From the NCBI RefSeq assembly GCF_022369475.1, contig NZ_CP059600.1, positions 930,001-994,000 of the forward strand: a stretch of DNA of 64,000 bases. Direction: 5' to 3'. A program made the translations under genes and the position numbers. Positions 25,709-34,555 of the stretch are shown here, in pieces. The DNA comes from Campylobacter sp. RM12651. Lineage in GTDB: Bacteria; Campylobacterota; Campylobacteria; Campylobacterales; Campylobacteraceae. Position 1 is the first letter of the stretch. The number at the start of each line of letters is the position of its first letter. A model generated the notes under the pieces. It ran no database searches and was not told the origin of the DNA. It saw nothing but the letters and a program-made list of their open reading frames with translations.

Positions 25709-28197
25709 ATGGAAAAGTTATCTCGTAGAAGCTTTTTAAAAGGTGCAGCAGGAGTAGCAGCTAGTGCGTCAAGTTTAGGTGCTGTTGATTTTATTGGTGA
25801 AAACGCTATTCCTAAAATAGATGAAAGCTTAATTAGTGCTTCACATTTTGGAGCTTATCATCCAATTATTAGAAGTAGCAAAGTTGAAGGATTTAAAGCT
25901 TTTAATGGGGATTTTAAACCAACAACTCTTATGAATGGTGTAGTAAATAGAGTATATTCACAAGATAGAATTAAAAACCCAAGCGTTAGAAAAAGTGTTT
26001 TAGAAAAAGGATTTGAAAAAGCTCCTAAAAACTTAAGGGGTAAAGAAGAATTTGTTGAGATTACTTGGGAAAAAGCTTATGAATTAGTAGCTAATGAGCT
26101 TAAAAGAGTTTATGAAAAATATGGCTCTAATGCTGTTTATGGCGGTAGTTATGGTTGGTTTTGCGTTGGAAGCGTTAATAACCCACAAAGCTTACTTGGA
26201 AGAATGTTAAATATAGCTGGAGGTTGCACTACTAGAACTCTTACATACTCAACTCATTGTATTCGTGCAATTACTCCTTATATTAGTGGTGTTGATGAAT
26301 CAAGTGCTAAGCAAACTTCTTGGGACAATGTATTAGAACACTCAAAAGTGGTTGTTTTATGGTCAAATGATATGATTAATACAAATCAAATTGCTTGGGG
26401 TGTGCCATTACATGAAACTTACCCTTATTTAGAAAAATTACAAGCATTAGTTAAAGATGGAAAAATAAAAGTAATTAATATTGACCCAGTATATAATGAT
26501 ACAGCGAGATTTTTAGGTGCTAAGCAAGTATTTATTAATCTACAACCGATGTTGCCTTAGTAGAAGCAATGTGTTATCATCTAATTAAAAACAATCTTCA
26601 CGATGAAAAATTCCTTAAAAAATACACAGTAGGATTTGCTAAATTAAAAGAAAGATTATTTGATGAGAATAATCCAAAAACTCCTGAATTAGCAGAAAAA
26701 ATTACAGGTATAAAAGCAGAAAAAATAAAAGAATTAGCAGAACTTATGGCTAAAAATAGAACTATGATTATGGCAGGTTGGGGTTTTCAAAGGGCTCATC
26801 ACGGAGAGCAAGCTCACTGGGCTATGATAACTCTTGCATCTGTTTTAGGACAAATTGGACTTGATGGTGGTGGATATGGGTTTAGCTACCATTATTCAGA
26901 TGGTGGAGTTCCAACTCCGGGTGCAGTTACGGGCAATGCTAATAGTGGTAATATTGAAGATAAAGCAAATAATTTTAGTGGTTTTCCTGGACTTGCAGGA
27001 ATTAGCACAAAAACTACTATAAAAGGGGAGTGGGATAATAGAACTAACGAAGTAATTCCTGTTTCAAGAATAGTAGATATGCTTGAAAATCCTGGTAAAG
27101 AATATGAATTTGATGGCAAAGTTAAGACCTTCCCTTTAATTAAGTCAATTTATTGGGCTGGTGGTAATCCAATGCACCATCATCAAGATAGAAATAGACA
27201 ATTAAAAGCATTTGCTAAGGTTGATAGCTTTATAGTTCAAGATTGTTTTTGGACTGCTAGTGCAAGACATGCTGATTTAGTTCTACCGTCTACTACTGAA
27301 ATAGAAAGAAATGATATAACTAAAGCACATACAAACAAATATATCTTCGCTATGAAAGAATGTATAAAGCCTATGTATAACTCAAGAAATGATTATGATA
27401 TTTTTTGTGGAATTATTAAGCATTTTAGTGAAGAAAAATACCAAGCTTTTACAGAGGGTAAAACTGCAAATGAATGGATTAAATACTTTTACGAACAATC
27501 AAGAGAAAAAGCAGCAGCAAGTGGCCTATCAATGCCAACCTTTGATGAGTTCTGGGCTAAAGGCTATGTAGAATTTAAAGCTCCTAAAGAAGCTAAGAAT
27601 TTCGTAAAAATGAAAGATTTTAGAGATGACCCAATTACTAATAGATTAGGAACTCCAAGTGGTAAGATAGAAATATTTTCTAAAAAGATTGATAAGTTTG
27701 GCTATGATGATTGCAAAGGCTTAGTTCAATTTTATGAACCAGCTGAATATTTAGGCAATGCTAAAAAATATAAATTAAATCTAATAACTCCACATCCAAA
27801 GTATAGATTACACTCACAACTTAATAATACTTTTTTAAGAGATTTTGAAGAAGTAGAAGGAAAAGAAAGCTTATGGATGAATCCAATTGATGCAAAAGCT
27901 CGTGGTATTAAAAATGGAGATATAGTTCGTATATTTAATGATAGAGGGGAAATACTAGGTGGTGTTTTAGTAACTGAATATGTTAAACCTGGTGTAATTA
28001 GAATGCAAGAAGGCTCTTGGTATAATCCTAATAAAAAAGGCTTATGCTTACACGGAGATGTAAATGTGCTTATAGCTGATATCCCAAGTAGCAAACTTGC
28101 TTGTGGTAATCAAGCAACTGCTTTAGTAGAAATAGAAAAATATACTAAAGAAATTCCAGCACTTGATTTATTTAGACAACCAAAGTTTAAAGCATAA
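25709..28197 (+). pseudogene. TorA/BisC-type molybdopterin N-/S-oxide reductase, frameshifted
   Basis: Periplasmic molybdopterin oxidoreductase (TMAO/DMSO/biotin-sulfoxide type). Starts with a twin-arginine signal (SRRSFLKG, Arg6-Arg7). The first frame (25709-26560) ends after the VFIN block; the rest (26569-28197) continues in another frame from TDVALVEAMCYHLI. Reading CAA at 26543-26545 and then ACC at 26545-26547 restores the family sequence, so one base is missing at about 26543-26547. The combined length of about 828 residues is full size. No homopolymer or slippery heptamer is present. It is a pseudogene or a sequencing error; the rest is well preserved, with MGT C-domain GKIEIFSKKIDKFG and CGNQAT. 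Confidence 0.85.
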
Positions 28198-28204
28198 ATT
28201 AAAT

Positions 28205-28231
28205 AAAGCCTAAAAGTATATTTTAGGCTTT
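28205..28231 (+). terminator. Hairpin between the reductase and cytochrome genes
   Basis: Perfect 11-bp stem AAAGCCTAAAA / TTTTAGGCTTT with a 5-base loop, ending in a T-rich stretch. It may limit read-through from the reductase into the cytochrome gene. Confidence 0.7.
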
Positions 28232-28304
28232 AAAAATACTTATTAAGATAAGTAATAAAAACAAATAATAATAAGTATAAAAACATTTATAAGGATAATA
28301 AAAA

Positions 28305-28853
28305 ATGAAAAAACTAATATTATTAAGTTTAATTACAAGCTCATTATTAGCTAATAATTATGCTTTAGAAAACACTCCTTTAAGTATTAATAATAAAACA
28401 ATAGGAACAATTATCATAGGAACTAAGTTTGATATAGTTAAAAATGATAATAATAAAAGTGAGATAAAACTTACAGGCTATCGTCCTAAAGGTGGAAAAG
28501 CTATTTATGATACTTTAGGTGTCTTATCAAATAGCGTAAATCTTGATGATGCTAATGCTGTTAAAGTAATAGGAACTAAAGTAGATGATTATGATAATAC
28601 TTGGGAAGTAGTAGAGATAGTAGCTAGTGTTGATAATACTAAGATTACAAATAAAGATATTATAGAAGATGGTAAGGCATTATTTGAAGAAAGATGTGGT
28701 ATATGCCATGCTTTACATGCTTATGATGAGTTTAGTAAAAATGTATGGCCAAGCACAATTAAATCTATGCAAGATAATGCAAGTTTAGATGAGAATGAAT
28801 ACTATCAAGTAGTAAAATACTTACAAAGAGTAGCTCCTGGCGATGATGAATAA
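28305..28853 (+). CDS. Periplasmic mono-haem cytochrome c, partner of the TorA-like reductase
   Basis: 182 residues: signal peptide (cut near residues 16-20), an N-terminal domain of about 100 residues with no known motif, then a class I cytochrome c domain with haem site Cys131-Gly-Ile-Cys-His135 and a Met candidate in KSMQDN. C. jejuni has the same reductase-cytochrome pair (Cj0264c/Cj0265c), where the cytochrome feeds electrons to the reductase. Here the cytochrome frame is intact although the reductase is broken. Confidence 0.85.
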   Translation: MKKLILLSLITSSLLANNYALENTPLSINNKTIGTIIIGTKFDIVKNDNNKSEIKLTGYRPKGGKAIYDTLGVLSNSVNLDDANAVKVIGTKVDDYDNTWEVVEIVASVDNTKITNKDIIEDGKALFEERCGICHALHAYDEFSKNVWPSTIKSMQDNASLDENEYYQVVKYLQRVAPGDDE

Positions 28854-28892
28854 GTATATTTTTAAAAGTGTAAGTAAATACTAAAAAAGATT

Positions 28893-28926
28893 AAGGAATT
28901 TAAAAGTTTGTTTTTAAATTCCTTTT
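28893..28926 (+). terminator. Terminator after the cytochrome c gene
   Basis: Perfect 13-bp stem AAGGAATTTAAAA / TTTTAAATTCCTT with a 6-base loop, then TT, 40 bases after the stop. Confidence 0.8.
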
Positions 28927-29067
28927 GAGTGTTTTTTCAAATATCTTAGTGGTTTATTGGGTTTTAAATATAAAATCTAACTTAAGCAACGAATATTTAA
29001 AGCTTTCAATTTATTTTAAATCACTTAATTATTCACTATAAAAGTAGCTTTAATTACAAACAAGAAC

Positions 29068-29073
29068 TATAAT
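29068..29073 (+). promoter_or_regulatory. -10 box directly before the MFS start codon
   Basis: TATAAT with only six bases between it and the ATG at 29080. A transcript would start at or beside the A of the ATG, giving a leaderless message. Confidence 0.45.
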
Positions 29074-29079
29074 AAACCT

Positions 29080-30243
29080 ATGCAAAGTAATTTTAAATTT
29101 ATGCTTTTAATAGTTTCATTAGGTTCATTTTTAAGCACATTAGCGCTTAATCAAATTCTACCGCTTTTACCATTTATTATGCAAGAATATGGAGTGAGCG
29201 GAGATAAGATTAGCTTATATAGTGGTTTAGCTTATGCTGGTAGCACGCTTACTATGGCGTTGTTTGCACCATTATGGGGTATTTTAGCTGATAAATATGG
29301 TCGTAAAAAAATGCTTTTAAGAGCTAGTTTTGGTATGGGCTTGTGCTTGTTAATTAGCGTATTTTTAAAAACCGCAGAATCATTTATAACACTTAGATTT
29401 ATTATGGGATTTTTTTCTGGGTTTAACCCTGCTTGTATTGCATTAATAGCTGTTAATGCTCCTAAAGATGATGTGAATGTATCTCTTGCAAAACTTAGCT
29501 CATTTCAGATAACAGGCTCGCTTTTAGGACCATTGTTTGGTGGAGTATTAATGCACTTTTTTGATTTTAGAGTTCAGTTTGCAATATCGGGATTTTTATT
29601 AATTAGTATATTTTTATTGATATTATTTTTTGTAAAAGAAGATTTTACTCCAGTTCCTAAAGGCGAAAAAATAAGGCTTGATAAAGGCTTGTATTCATTT
29701 GTAATAGTTTTGTGTTTAGCTTCGTTTTTAGTGCAGTATTCTCAAACATTTATAGGTCCTATAATCGGCTTATTTGTTTCAAAATTAGTAGACCATAAAG
29801 AATTAGCTACAGGTTTTTGCTTTAGTTTAGCAGGAATTGCTAGTGCTATATTTGCTCCGAAATTATCAAAATTAGCAAAAGATTATGGAGAAGTTAATTT
29901 GATTTTAATTAGCACTTTTGCTTTGTTTATATGTTTAATATTGCATTATTTTACTAGCCATAATTTTTGGTTATTTTGCTTAGTTAGGTTTATAACCGGT
30001 ATTAGTTTTTGCTCTATTATGCCTAGTGTTTATTCTATGATAAGAAAAAAGATACCTAAACAAATTAGCTCAAAAATATTTGGAATAAATCAGAGTTTTT
30101 ACGGATTAGGTGCGTTTTTTGGTAGTTTAAGTGGTGGGTATTTTTATAACTTATATGATGAAAAAGTGTTTTTTATTTGTGCTAGTTTTATTTTAGCTAG
30201 TTGTTTTTTAGTTTTCTTTTATAAAAGAATAGGTTCAAAATAA
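29080..30243 (+). CDS. MFS transporter, DHA1-like drug/metabolite exporter
   Basis: 387 residues, 12 membrane segments, with the MFS motif GILADKYGRKKML between segments 2 and 3 and motif-C-like GSLLGPLFGGVL. DHA1 multidrug exporters have this form, but the substrate is unknown. No ribosome binding site precedes the ATG; instead a perfect TATAAT ends seven bases upstream (29068-29073), so the mRNA may be leaderless. Degenerate copies of its 3' end follow downstream. Confidence 0.82.
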   Translation: MQSNFKFMLLIVSLGSFLSTLALNQILPLLPFIMQEYGVSGDKISLYSGLAYAGSTLTMALFAPLWGILADKYGRKKMLLRASFGMGLCLLISVFLKTAESFITLRFIMGFFSGFNPACIALIAVNAPKDDVNVSLAKLSSFQITGSLLGPLFGGVLMHFFDFRVQFAISGFLLISIFLLILFFVKEDFTPVPKGEKIRLDKGLYSFVIVLCLASFLVQYSQTFIGPIIGLFVSKLVDHKELATGFCFSLAGIASAIFAPKLSKLAKDYGEVNLILISTFALFICLILHYFTSHNFWLFCLVRFITGISFCSIMPSVYSMIRKKIPKQISSKIFGINQSFYGLGAFFGSLSGGYFYNLYDEKVFFICASFILASCFLVFFYKRIGSK

Positions 30244-30530
30244 AGTAGGGTATTTAGCTTAAGAATTTAAAAATAAATAGATTAGGTTGATTAGTAATAG
30301 TTTATTACAATCTATACGATGAAAAAATCTTTTTTATCTATTCAAGTTTTATTTTAGCTAGTTGTTTTTTTAGTTTTACTTTATAAAAGAATAATTTCAA
30401 AATAAAGTAGGGTATTCAGTTTAAATATTTAGAGTAATTTAGAGTTATTTATGGATTAGGTTCGTTTTTTGGTGATATTAGCTTATATGATGAAAAGTGT
30501 TTTTACTAGTTTTATTTGTTATTTTGCTTA
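30244..30530 (+). repeat. Degenerate tandem copies of the MFS gene 3' end
   Basis: The end of the MFS gene and its flank (about 30150-30260) is repeated, with substitutions and small indels, at about 30300-30425: both carry TTTTATTTTAGCTAGTTG, then a TATAAAAGAATA block and AAAATAAAGTAGGGTATT. A third partial copy at about 30445-30530 matches the TATGGATTAGGT, GTTTTTTGGT and TATATGATGAAAA segments. None keeps an open frame. This fills the 355-base gap up to xerH. Confidence 0.75.
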
Positions 30531-30587
30531 ATATATAGACTATACTTGTTTTGAGCTAAATTAATTTAATAGTTTTGATGGATACAT

Positions 30588-30609
30588 AAGAAGACTTTTT
30601 AGTCTTCTT
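30588..30609. terminator. Hairpin at the 3' end of xerH
   Basis: Perfect 9-bp stem AAGAAGACT / AGTCTTCTT with a TTTT loop. It overlaps the xerH stop codon. Confidence 0.65.
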
Positions 30610-31660
30610 TTAAATTATTAGCTATTTTTGCTGCTAATTTTAATTTATCATTATCAAAATGAGTATAAATTCTTGAAGTATTAAGCGAAGCATGTCCTAA
30701 GGCTTCTTGGACTAATAACAAATCTTTTTCTTTTTTATAAAGTAGGGTAGCAAAACTATGTCTTAGCATATGAGCTCCATTTTTTTCTTTGCGAATACCG
30801 GCTGCTAATAATACATTTTCAATTAATCTTGATATATAAGCTTGAGTTAATGGCTTACCTTGTTTATTTGTAAATAAGTATTGATTAGGTTCGGCGAAAT
30901 TATTAAAATATTCTAAATGCTCTTTAATGGAATTTATATTTAGTAAAACCACTCTATATTTATTACCTTTAGCATGAATTCTAAGGCTTATCAAATCATT
31001 TTCATAGCTAATATCTTTTAACCTTAATCTAAGAACTTCATTAACCCTTACTCCAGTAAATAATATGATTTTTATAGCAAGTTTATTTCTGTCTTGATTA
31101 CTTTTAAACTCATAATTATTTAGAGTATTTAAAAATGTTTTCATTTGCTCTTCACTCATAAATTCTGGTAGTTTGTGTCCTGATGATGAGTTTAATCCTG
31201 ACCAGTTTTTTAACTCTATTTCATAAACATAAGAACTATCATCATCTTTATTTTGCGAACTTAAAAATTTAAAAAAATTAACTATAGCGATTTTGTGATT
31301 TTTTTTACTCGCATCACTAAGACCTGCTGTTATACTTGATAGAATTTCAATTACCAATTCTTCATCAATTAGTTTTAGGGAATATAGCTTATAGTGAATT
31401 ATTTGCTCGTAAAATTTTTTAATAGGGTTAAAATAAGTATTTACACCAATCATTCCTATATTTCTTGATTTTTTAGCTAGCTCATCTAATTCTTCTATAG
31501 TGAAATTATTTTTACTTAAAGCAATATTAATCTCTCTTAATTCTTCTGCTTTTTCAAGTAGTTTATTTGATAAAGAATTTAATTTAAATTTTAGAAATTT
31601 AGCTATCCAAAATAAAAATGATTTTGAAAAATTGTCTTCACAATCTAAAGGGTATTTCAT
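30599..31660 (-). CDS. xerH: Tyrosine recombinase XerH
   Basis: Single Xer recombinase of epsilonproteobacteria, which resolves chromosome dimers at dif. The 353-residue length matches XerH. N-terminal core-binding domain, then the catalytic domain with the full set: Arg205 (FTGVRVNEV), hairpin Lys231/234 (HAKGNKYR), His297-x2-Arg300 (HMLRHS), His323 (LGHASLNTS) and nucleophile Tyr332 (RIYTHF). AAGGAA precedes the ATG. It lies where gene orientation flips, and a Xer-site-like repeat is 0.5 kb upstream, fitting a terminus role. An integrase of an element is less likely, since no other element genes are present. Confidence 0.9.
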   Translation of the reverse strand: MKYPLDCEDNFSKSFLFWIAKFLKFKLNSLSNKLLEKAEELREINIALSKNNFTIEELDELAKKSRNIGMIGVNTYFNPIKKFYEQIIHYKLYSLKLIDEELVIEILSSITAGLSDASKKNHKIAIVNFFKFLSSQNKDDDSSYVYEIELKNWSGLNSSSGHKLPEFMSEEQMKTFLNTLNNYEFKSNQDRNKLAIKIILFTGVRVNEVLRLRLKDISYENDLISLRIHAKGNKYRVVLLNINSIKEHLEYFNNFAEPNQYLFTNKQGKPLTQAYISRLIENVLLAAGIRKEKNGAHMLRHSFATLLYKKEKDLLLVQEALGHASLNTSRIYTHFDNDKLKLAAKIANNLKED

Positions 31661-32175
31661 AATTGTTCCTTAAAATAAGTTGTTTAATATAGAAAAAAAT
31701 TATAATAAAAGAAGATTATATTATAAACTTAGTTTTCAATATAGATTTAATATGTAAAATTTTATTAAAAATAATAATAAAAAAATATGATAATTTTACA
31801 TAAAATAATACATAAAATAATATGATTATTTTTATAAATATACTAAATATCGTATAAAATATCAAAAAATTATTTATATATTTTATTAAAATAATTAATA
31901 TAGAAATAATTCAAATTTATATTAAGCATATAAAAAATAGTTTGAAAATTATATTACATATATAAATTAAATTCTAAAACCTTATTAAATCTAATTTTGC
32001 TATGTTTGGAAATGAAGTATTTTTATAGTATTGAAATTATTGGCGTAGGCATATGAAAAATACATAAGTGATTGGTATAAGTATATAATTTAAGTTCCGT
32101 AAGACTATTAAATTATTTTAAAAATAAAAGCAATCTAAATTGATTATTAGCATATTTAATATGTTTACATGTTAT

Positions 32176-32211
32176 ATTAGTATTGAAAACTATAATTTTC
32201 AAATTAGTATT
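32176..32211. other. Candidate dif (difH-like) site
   Basis: Inverted arms TTGAAAA (32183-32189) and TTTTCAA (32196-32202) around a 6-base centre CTATAA, flanked by direct repeats ATTAGTATT on both sides (32176-32184 and 32203-32211). A 6-base centre between imperfect arms is the layout of Xer sites, and as I recall epsilonproteobacterial difH sites contain GAAAAC and TTTTC halves. It lies about 520 bases upstream of xerH, within the strand-switch region. Confidence 0.4.
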
Positions 32212-32399
32212 TTAAAACCATATCACCACTCTGCGATTTTAATAAAACTAAAGATTTTAGATTGTTTATAACAAATTATTATTAAGTCTTTTTTGGCAAC
32301 TATTAGTTCAAATGCTATTTTAAGCTTACTTGTTGCGTTTAATAGCATTTTGAATTATGTTTTATAAACTCATATATTTTATTGGACAATAGAAATATA

Positions 32400-32800
32400 T
32401 GTATGTTATTTGCTAAAAGCTCAAAATCACTAAGCTTAGCAGTATTATTAAAATCAGCCAAAGCACTCTCTTAGTAATACTTACATTCAATTTATCCTTA
32501 TCATTAGCACTTAGCTTTGTTACACGACCAAGCACCTTTAAAGAAGTTTGCTTGTCTTTAATTCCATTAAATCCATCAAAAGCTTAATTTTATCTATTTC
32601 CAAATCTAAGCCCATTTTAAGCTTCTATTAATGCATAATTGTATAATACAAATGCGTGATATAAGTAGCTCTTATTGAGCGACAAGGGCTTGAAATGTAT
32701 ATTGTAGGCTAATATACAAGGCTTTAATGCTTCGCTAGCAAGGTGACTTAGTCTAGTCCGCCTGTCAATTAATATCATAAAATGACTCAATATAATATTT
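32400..32800 (-). pseudogene. Decayed minus-strand coding remnant
   Basis: On the minus strand several short open stretches in shifting frames read like real protein: one contains LAYNIHFKPLSLNKSYLY and NYALIEA, the next MGLDLEIDKIKLLMDLMEL, and the next KVLGRVTKLSANDKDKLNV. Stops and frameshifts separate them. Base composition is less A/T-rich than the flanks. No family recognised. A transferred element gene, later inactivated, is one possibility. Confidence 0.3.
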
Positions 32801-32990
32801 GCTATTGATATCCTTTGAAGTCAAATATATATAATGTTTAAGCACTTTTTAAATACTCATTTTAAACTAAATATTAAATATGCTTTAAGTTAAGGCAAAT
32901 GCAAGTGCCGTTGTTTTAAGTGTAGTGTTGTTCTATATATTTTGAATTTGATTTGTATAAAAGGTTTTAGTTTATAAAACAAGAAAATTA

Positions 32991-33467
32991 TTATTCTTGT
33001 TTTTTGCTCTGGTATTTTGCTAATTCACTTTTTTGCATTTTTAATATATGTTCATCTGTTACTAGAACATAAAAAATACCTTCAAATACACATACTTCTC
33101 TTATATATGCTTTTACTAAAACTTCTCTTTTTTTACTATTATCAAATTTAGCAGTTGCTTCAAAAGATATAATATCCCCTATTTTAGCCGGCGCAAAAAA
33201 ACTAGTTCTTGAGCCTATAACACAGGTATTTTTTTTGTTAATTGCTACTTGTGCAACATAAGCTCCTGCAGAATATATAAAACCATTATGCGCTAAACCT
33301 TCAGAATCTGAAATTAATTCAGATGTTATTTTTAATTGCAGATTTGCTTTATTTTCATCTGTTTCGGTAATGTTGCCACAAATTTCTGTATTTATTGTAG
33401 GGCAAGCTTCAACATTGATTTTAATCTCTGTAGAATTTTCTTCTATATCATTTTTTTCTTCAGCCAT
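32991..33467 (-). CDS. Cj0977-like hot-dog-fold protein
   Basis: 158 residues: a polar, acidic N-terminus (1-40), then a hot-dog thioesterase-like domain with the GLAHNGFIYSAGAYVAQVAIN helix, FFAPAKIGDIISFEA and VLVKAYIREVCVFEG strands. In C. jejuni the homologue Cj0977 follows a cmoB-type gene, is sigma-28 dependent and contributes to invasion rather than motility; it has no proven enzyme activity. Here it follows cmoB by one base. I see no sigma-28 box directly upstream, so it may depend on the upstream operon. Confidence 0.75.
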   Translation of the reverse strand: MAEEKNDIEENSTEIKINVEACPTINTEICGNITETDENKANLQLKITSELISDSEGLAHNGFIYSAGAYVAQVAINKKNTCVIGSRTSFFAPAKIGDIISFEATAKFDNSKKREVLVKAYIREVCVFEGIFYVLVTDEHILKMQKSELAKYQSKKQE

Positions 33468-33468
33468 T

Positions 33469-34254
33469 TCATACCTTTAATTTTATATATATTCTTTTTG
33501 GTGCAGGATAACCTTCTTTTGTAAAATCATCATCTTCTAAAAAATCTTCCAAGCTATATCCATCAATCCAATCTGTTTTCCTTTGCTCTTCTATTGTTGT
33601 TTTAGAAGTTGCTAGTATTTCAAATTCTTTAAAATTAGCTTTTTTACACCAATTTTGCAATGCTTTAATACTTGGTATAAAATATACATTAGACATTTTT
33701 GCATAACTTGTATCTGGAACTAAAGCAAAAGGTTGTTCGCTATCAAAATAAATAGTATCTAAGAATACAATCCCATTAGTGTTTAGGCTTTGTTTTAATT
33801 GTTTTAGCATTTGCACTGGGTCGCTTCTGTGATAAATCACCCCTAAGCAAAAAATTACATCAAATTTATGATTGTAGCTTGGTAAATCAGCTACCCCTAA
33901 TCTTTCAAATACAATATTTGTTTTAAATAAGGAATTTAAAAAAGTAAATTGCTCATAGCACCTTTGAGAAGGGTCAAATCCGACAATCTTAGTCGGTCTA
34001 AATTCTTGCATTCTAAACATATAATAACCATTATTGCACCCAACATCAGCCACTATTTTATTCTCAATACAACTAATATGCTTTTTTAAAATATTATATT
34101 TTATATTGCTTTTCCACTCACTATCTATAAAAATATTATTTATTTTAAAAGGCCCTTTTCTCCAAGGTTTAAGGCTTTTTGCTTTAATTAATAAATCTTC
34201 TTCATTTAATGTATCATCATAAATTTCAACAATATCATCAAAAATAACTTTCAT
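33469..34254 (-). CDS. cmoB: tRNA U34 carboxymethyltransferase CmoB
   Basis: Uses carboxy-SAM to make the 5-oxyacetic acid group on wobble uridine 34. Family blocks: KSLKPWRKGPF near residue 26, the SAM loop VADVGCNNGYYMF (68-80), DVIFCLGVIYHRSDP and DGYSLEDFLEDDDFT-like end. At 261 residues it is shorter than E. coli CmoB (323) and slightly shorter than Campylobacter forms; the N-terminal helical part is trimmed. Its start overlaps the stop of the small upstream gene. Confidence 0.85.
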   Translation of the reverse strand: MKVIFDDIVEIYDDTLNEEDLLIKAKSLKPWRKGPFKINNIFIDSEWKSNIKYNILKKHISCIENKIVADVGCNNGYYMFRMQEFRPTKIVGFDPSQRCYEQFTFLNSLFKTNIVFERLGVADLPSYNHKFDVIFCLGVIYHRSDPVQMLKQLKQSLNTNGIVFLDTIYFDSEQPFALVPDTSYAKMSNVYFIPSIKALQNWCKKANFKEFEILATSKTTIEEQRKTDWIDGYSLEDFLEDDDFTKEGYPAPKRIYIKLKV

Positions 34255-34517
34255 TATCCCTCATGCCCTAAAATTTTTGCTGTTAAATCTATAAAAACAT
34301 CATTTAGCATTTCATTTAGCAAAGCATCATTATTAAATATAAATTCTTCAACTTGTGTATAGTCTATATTTTGCTTTTCTAATAATAATTTTAATGCCAA
34401 AAATTCTTTACTATGCGTTACTATAGTATTTTGAACTGCACCTCTTGGTGCGTTTTGTAATACGTCTATTAGTTTTTCTTCTGGTGTGGTCTCAAATAAT
34501 TTATCAAAATCATCCAT
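34254..34517 (-). CDS. Small helical protein, possibly DUF2018 family
   Basis: 87 residues, predicted all-helical, acidic, with a repeated Leu/Glu pattern and an N-terminal DKLFETTPEEKLIDVL. The size and helix pattern resemble the DUF2018 family (H. pylori HP0242, a knotted dimer), but I cannot confirm the match by eye. Overlaps cmoB by one base, so it is in the same operon. Confidence 0.5.
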   Translation of the reverse strand: MDDFDKLFETTPEEKLIDVLQNAPRGAVQNTIVTHSKEFLALKLLLEKQNIDYTQVEEFIFNNDALLNEMLNDVFIDLTAKILGHEG

Positions 34518-34555
34518 TTTAATTCTCCAATAACTTATTTAAATAAAAACATATT

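Larger units (their letters stand above)
31661..32990. other. 1.33-kb gene-free region at the orientation switch (putative replication terminus)
   Basis: No intact gene. 31661-32030 is extremely A/T-rich. 32176-32211 holds a Xer-site-like inverted repeat. 32310-32350 has a 10-bp inverted repeat (AAATGCTATT / AATAGCATTT). 32400-32800 is less A/T-rich and looks like remains of a minus-strand gene. I saw no tRNA or rRNA in it. Confidence 0.6.

Noticed and set aside
26530-26570. Programmed frameshift in the TorA-like gene
   Set aside because: The junction has no slippery heptamer, no homopolymer and no obvious downstream hairpin. Deletion or base-calling error is simpler.
30599-31660. xerH as an integrase of a genomic island
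   Set aside because: Length and motif set fit the chromosomal XerH; no other mobility genes, tRNA or attachment repeats flank it.
32640-32790. Less A/T-rich stretch that could be an RNA gene
   Set aside because: No tRNA cloverleaf, tmRNA, 6S or RNase P feature can be drawn, and the minus strand reads better as broken coding sequence.
33336-33524. Small plus-strand frame opposite the Cj0977-like gene
   Set aside because: No ribosome binding site, Phe/Ile-rich shadow translation of an A/T-rich coding strand.
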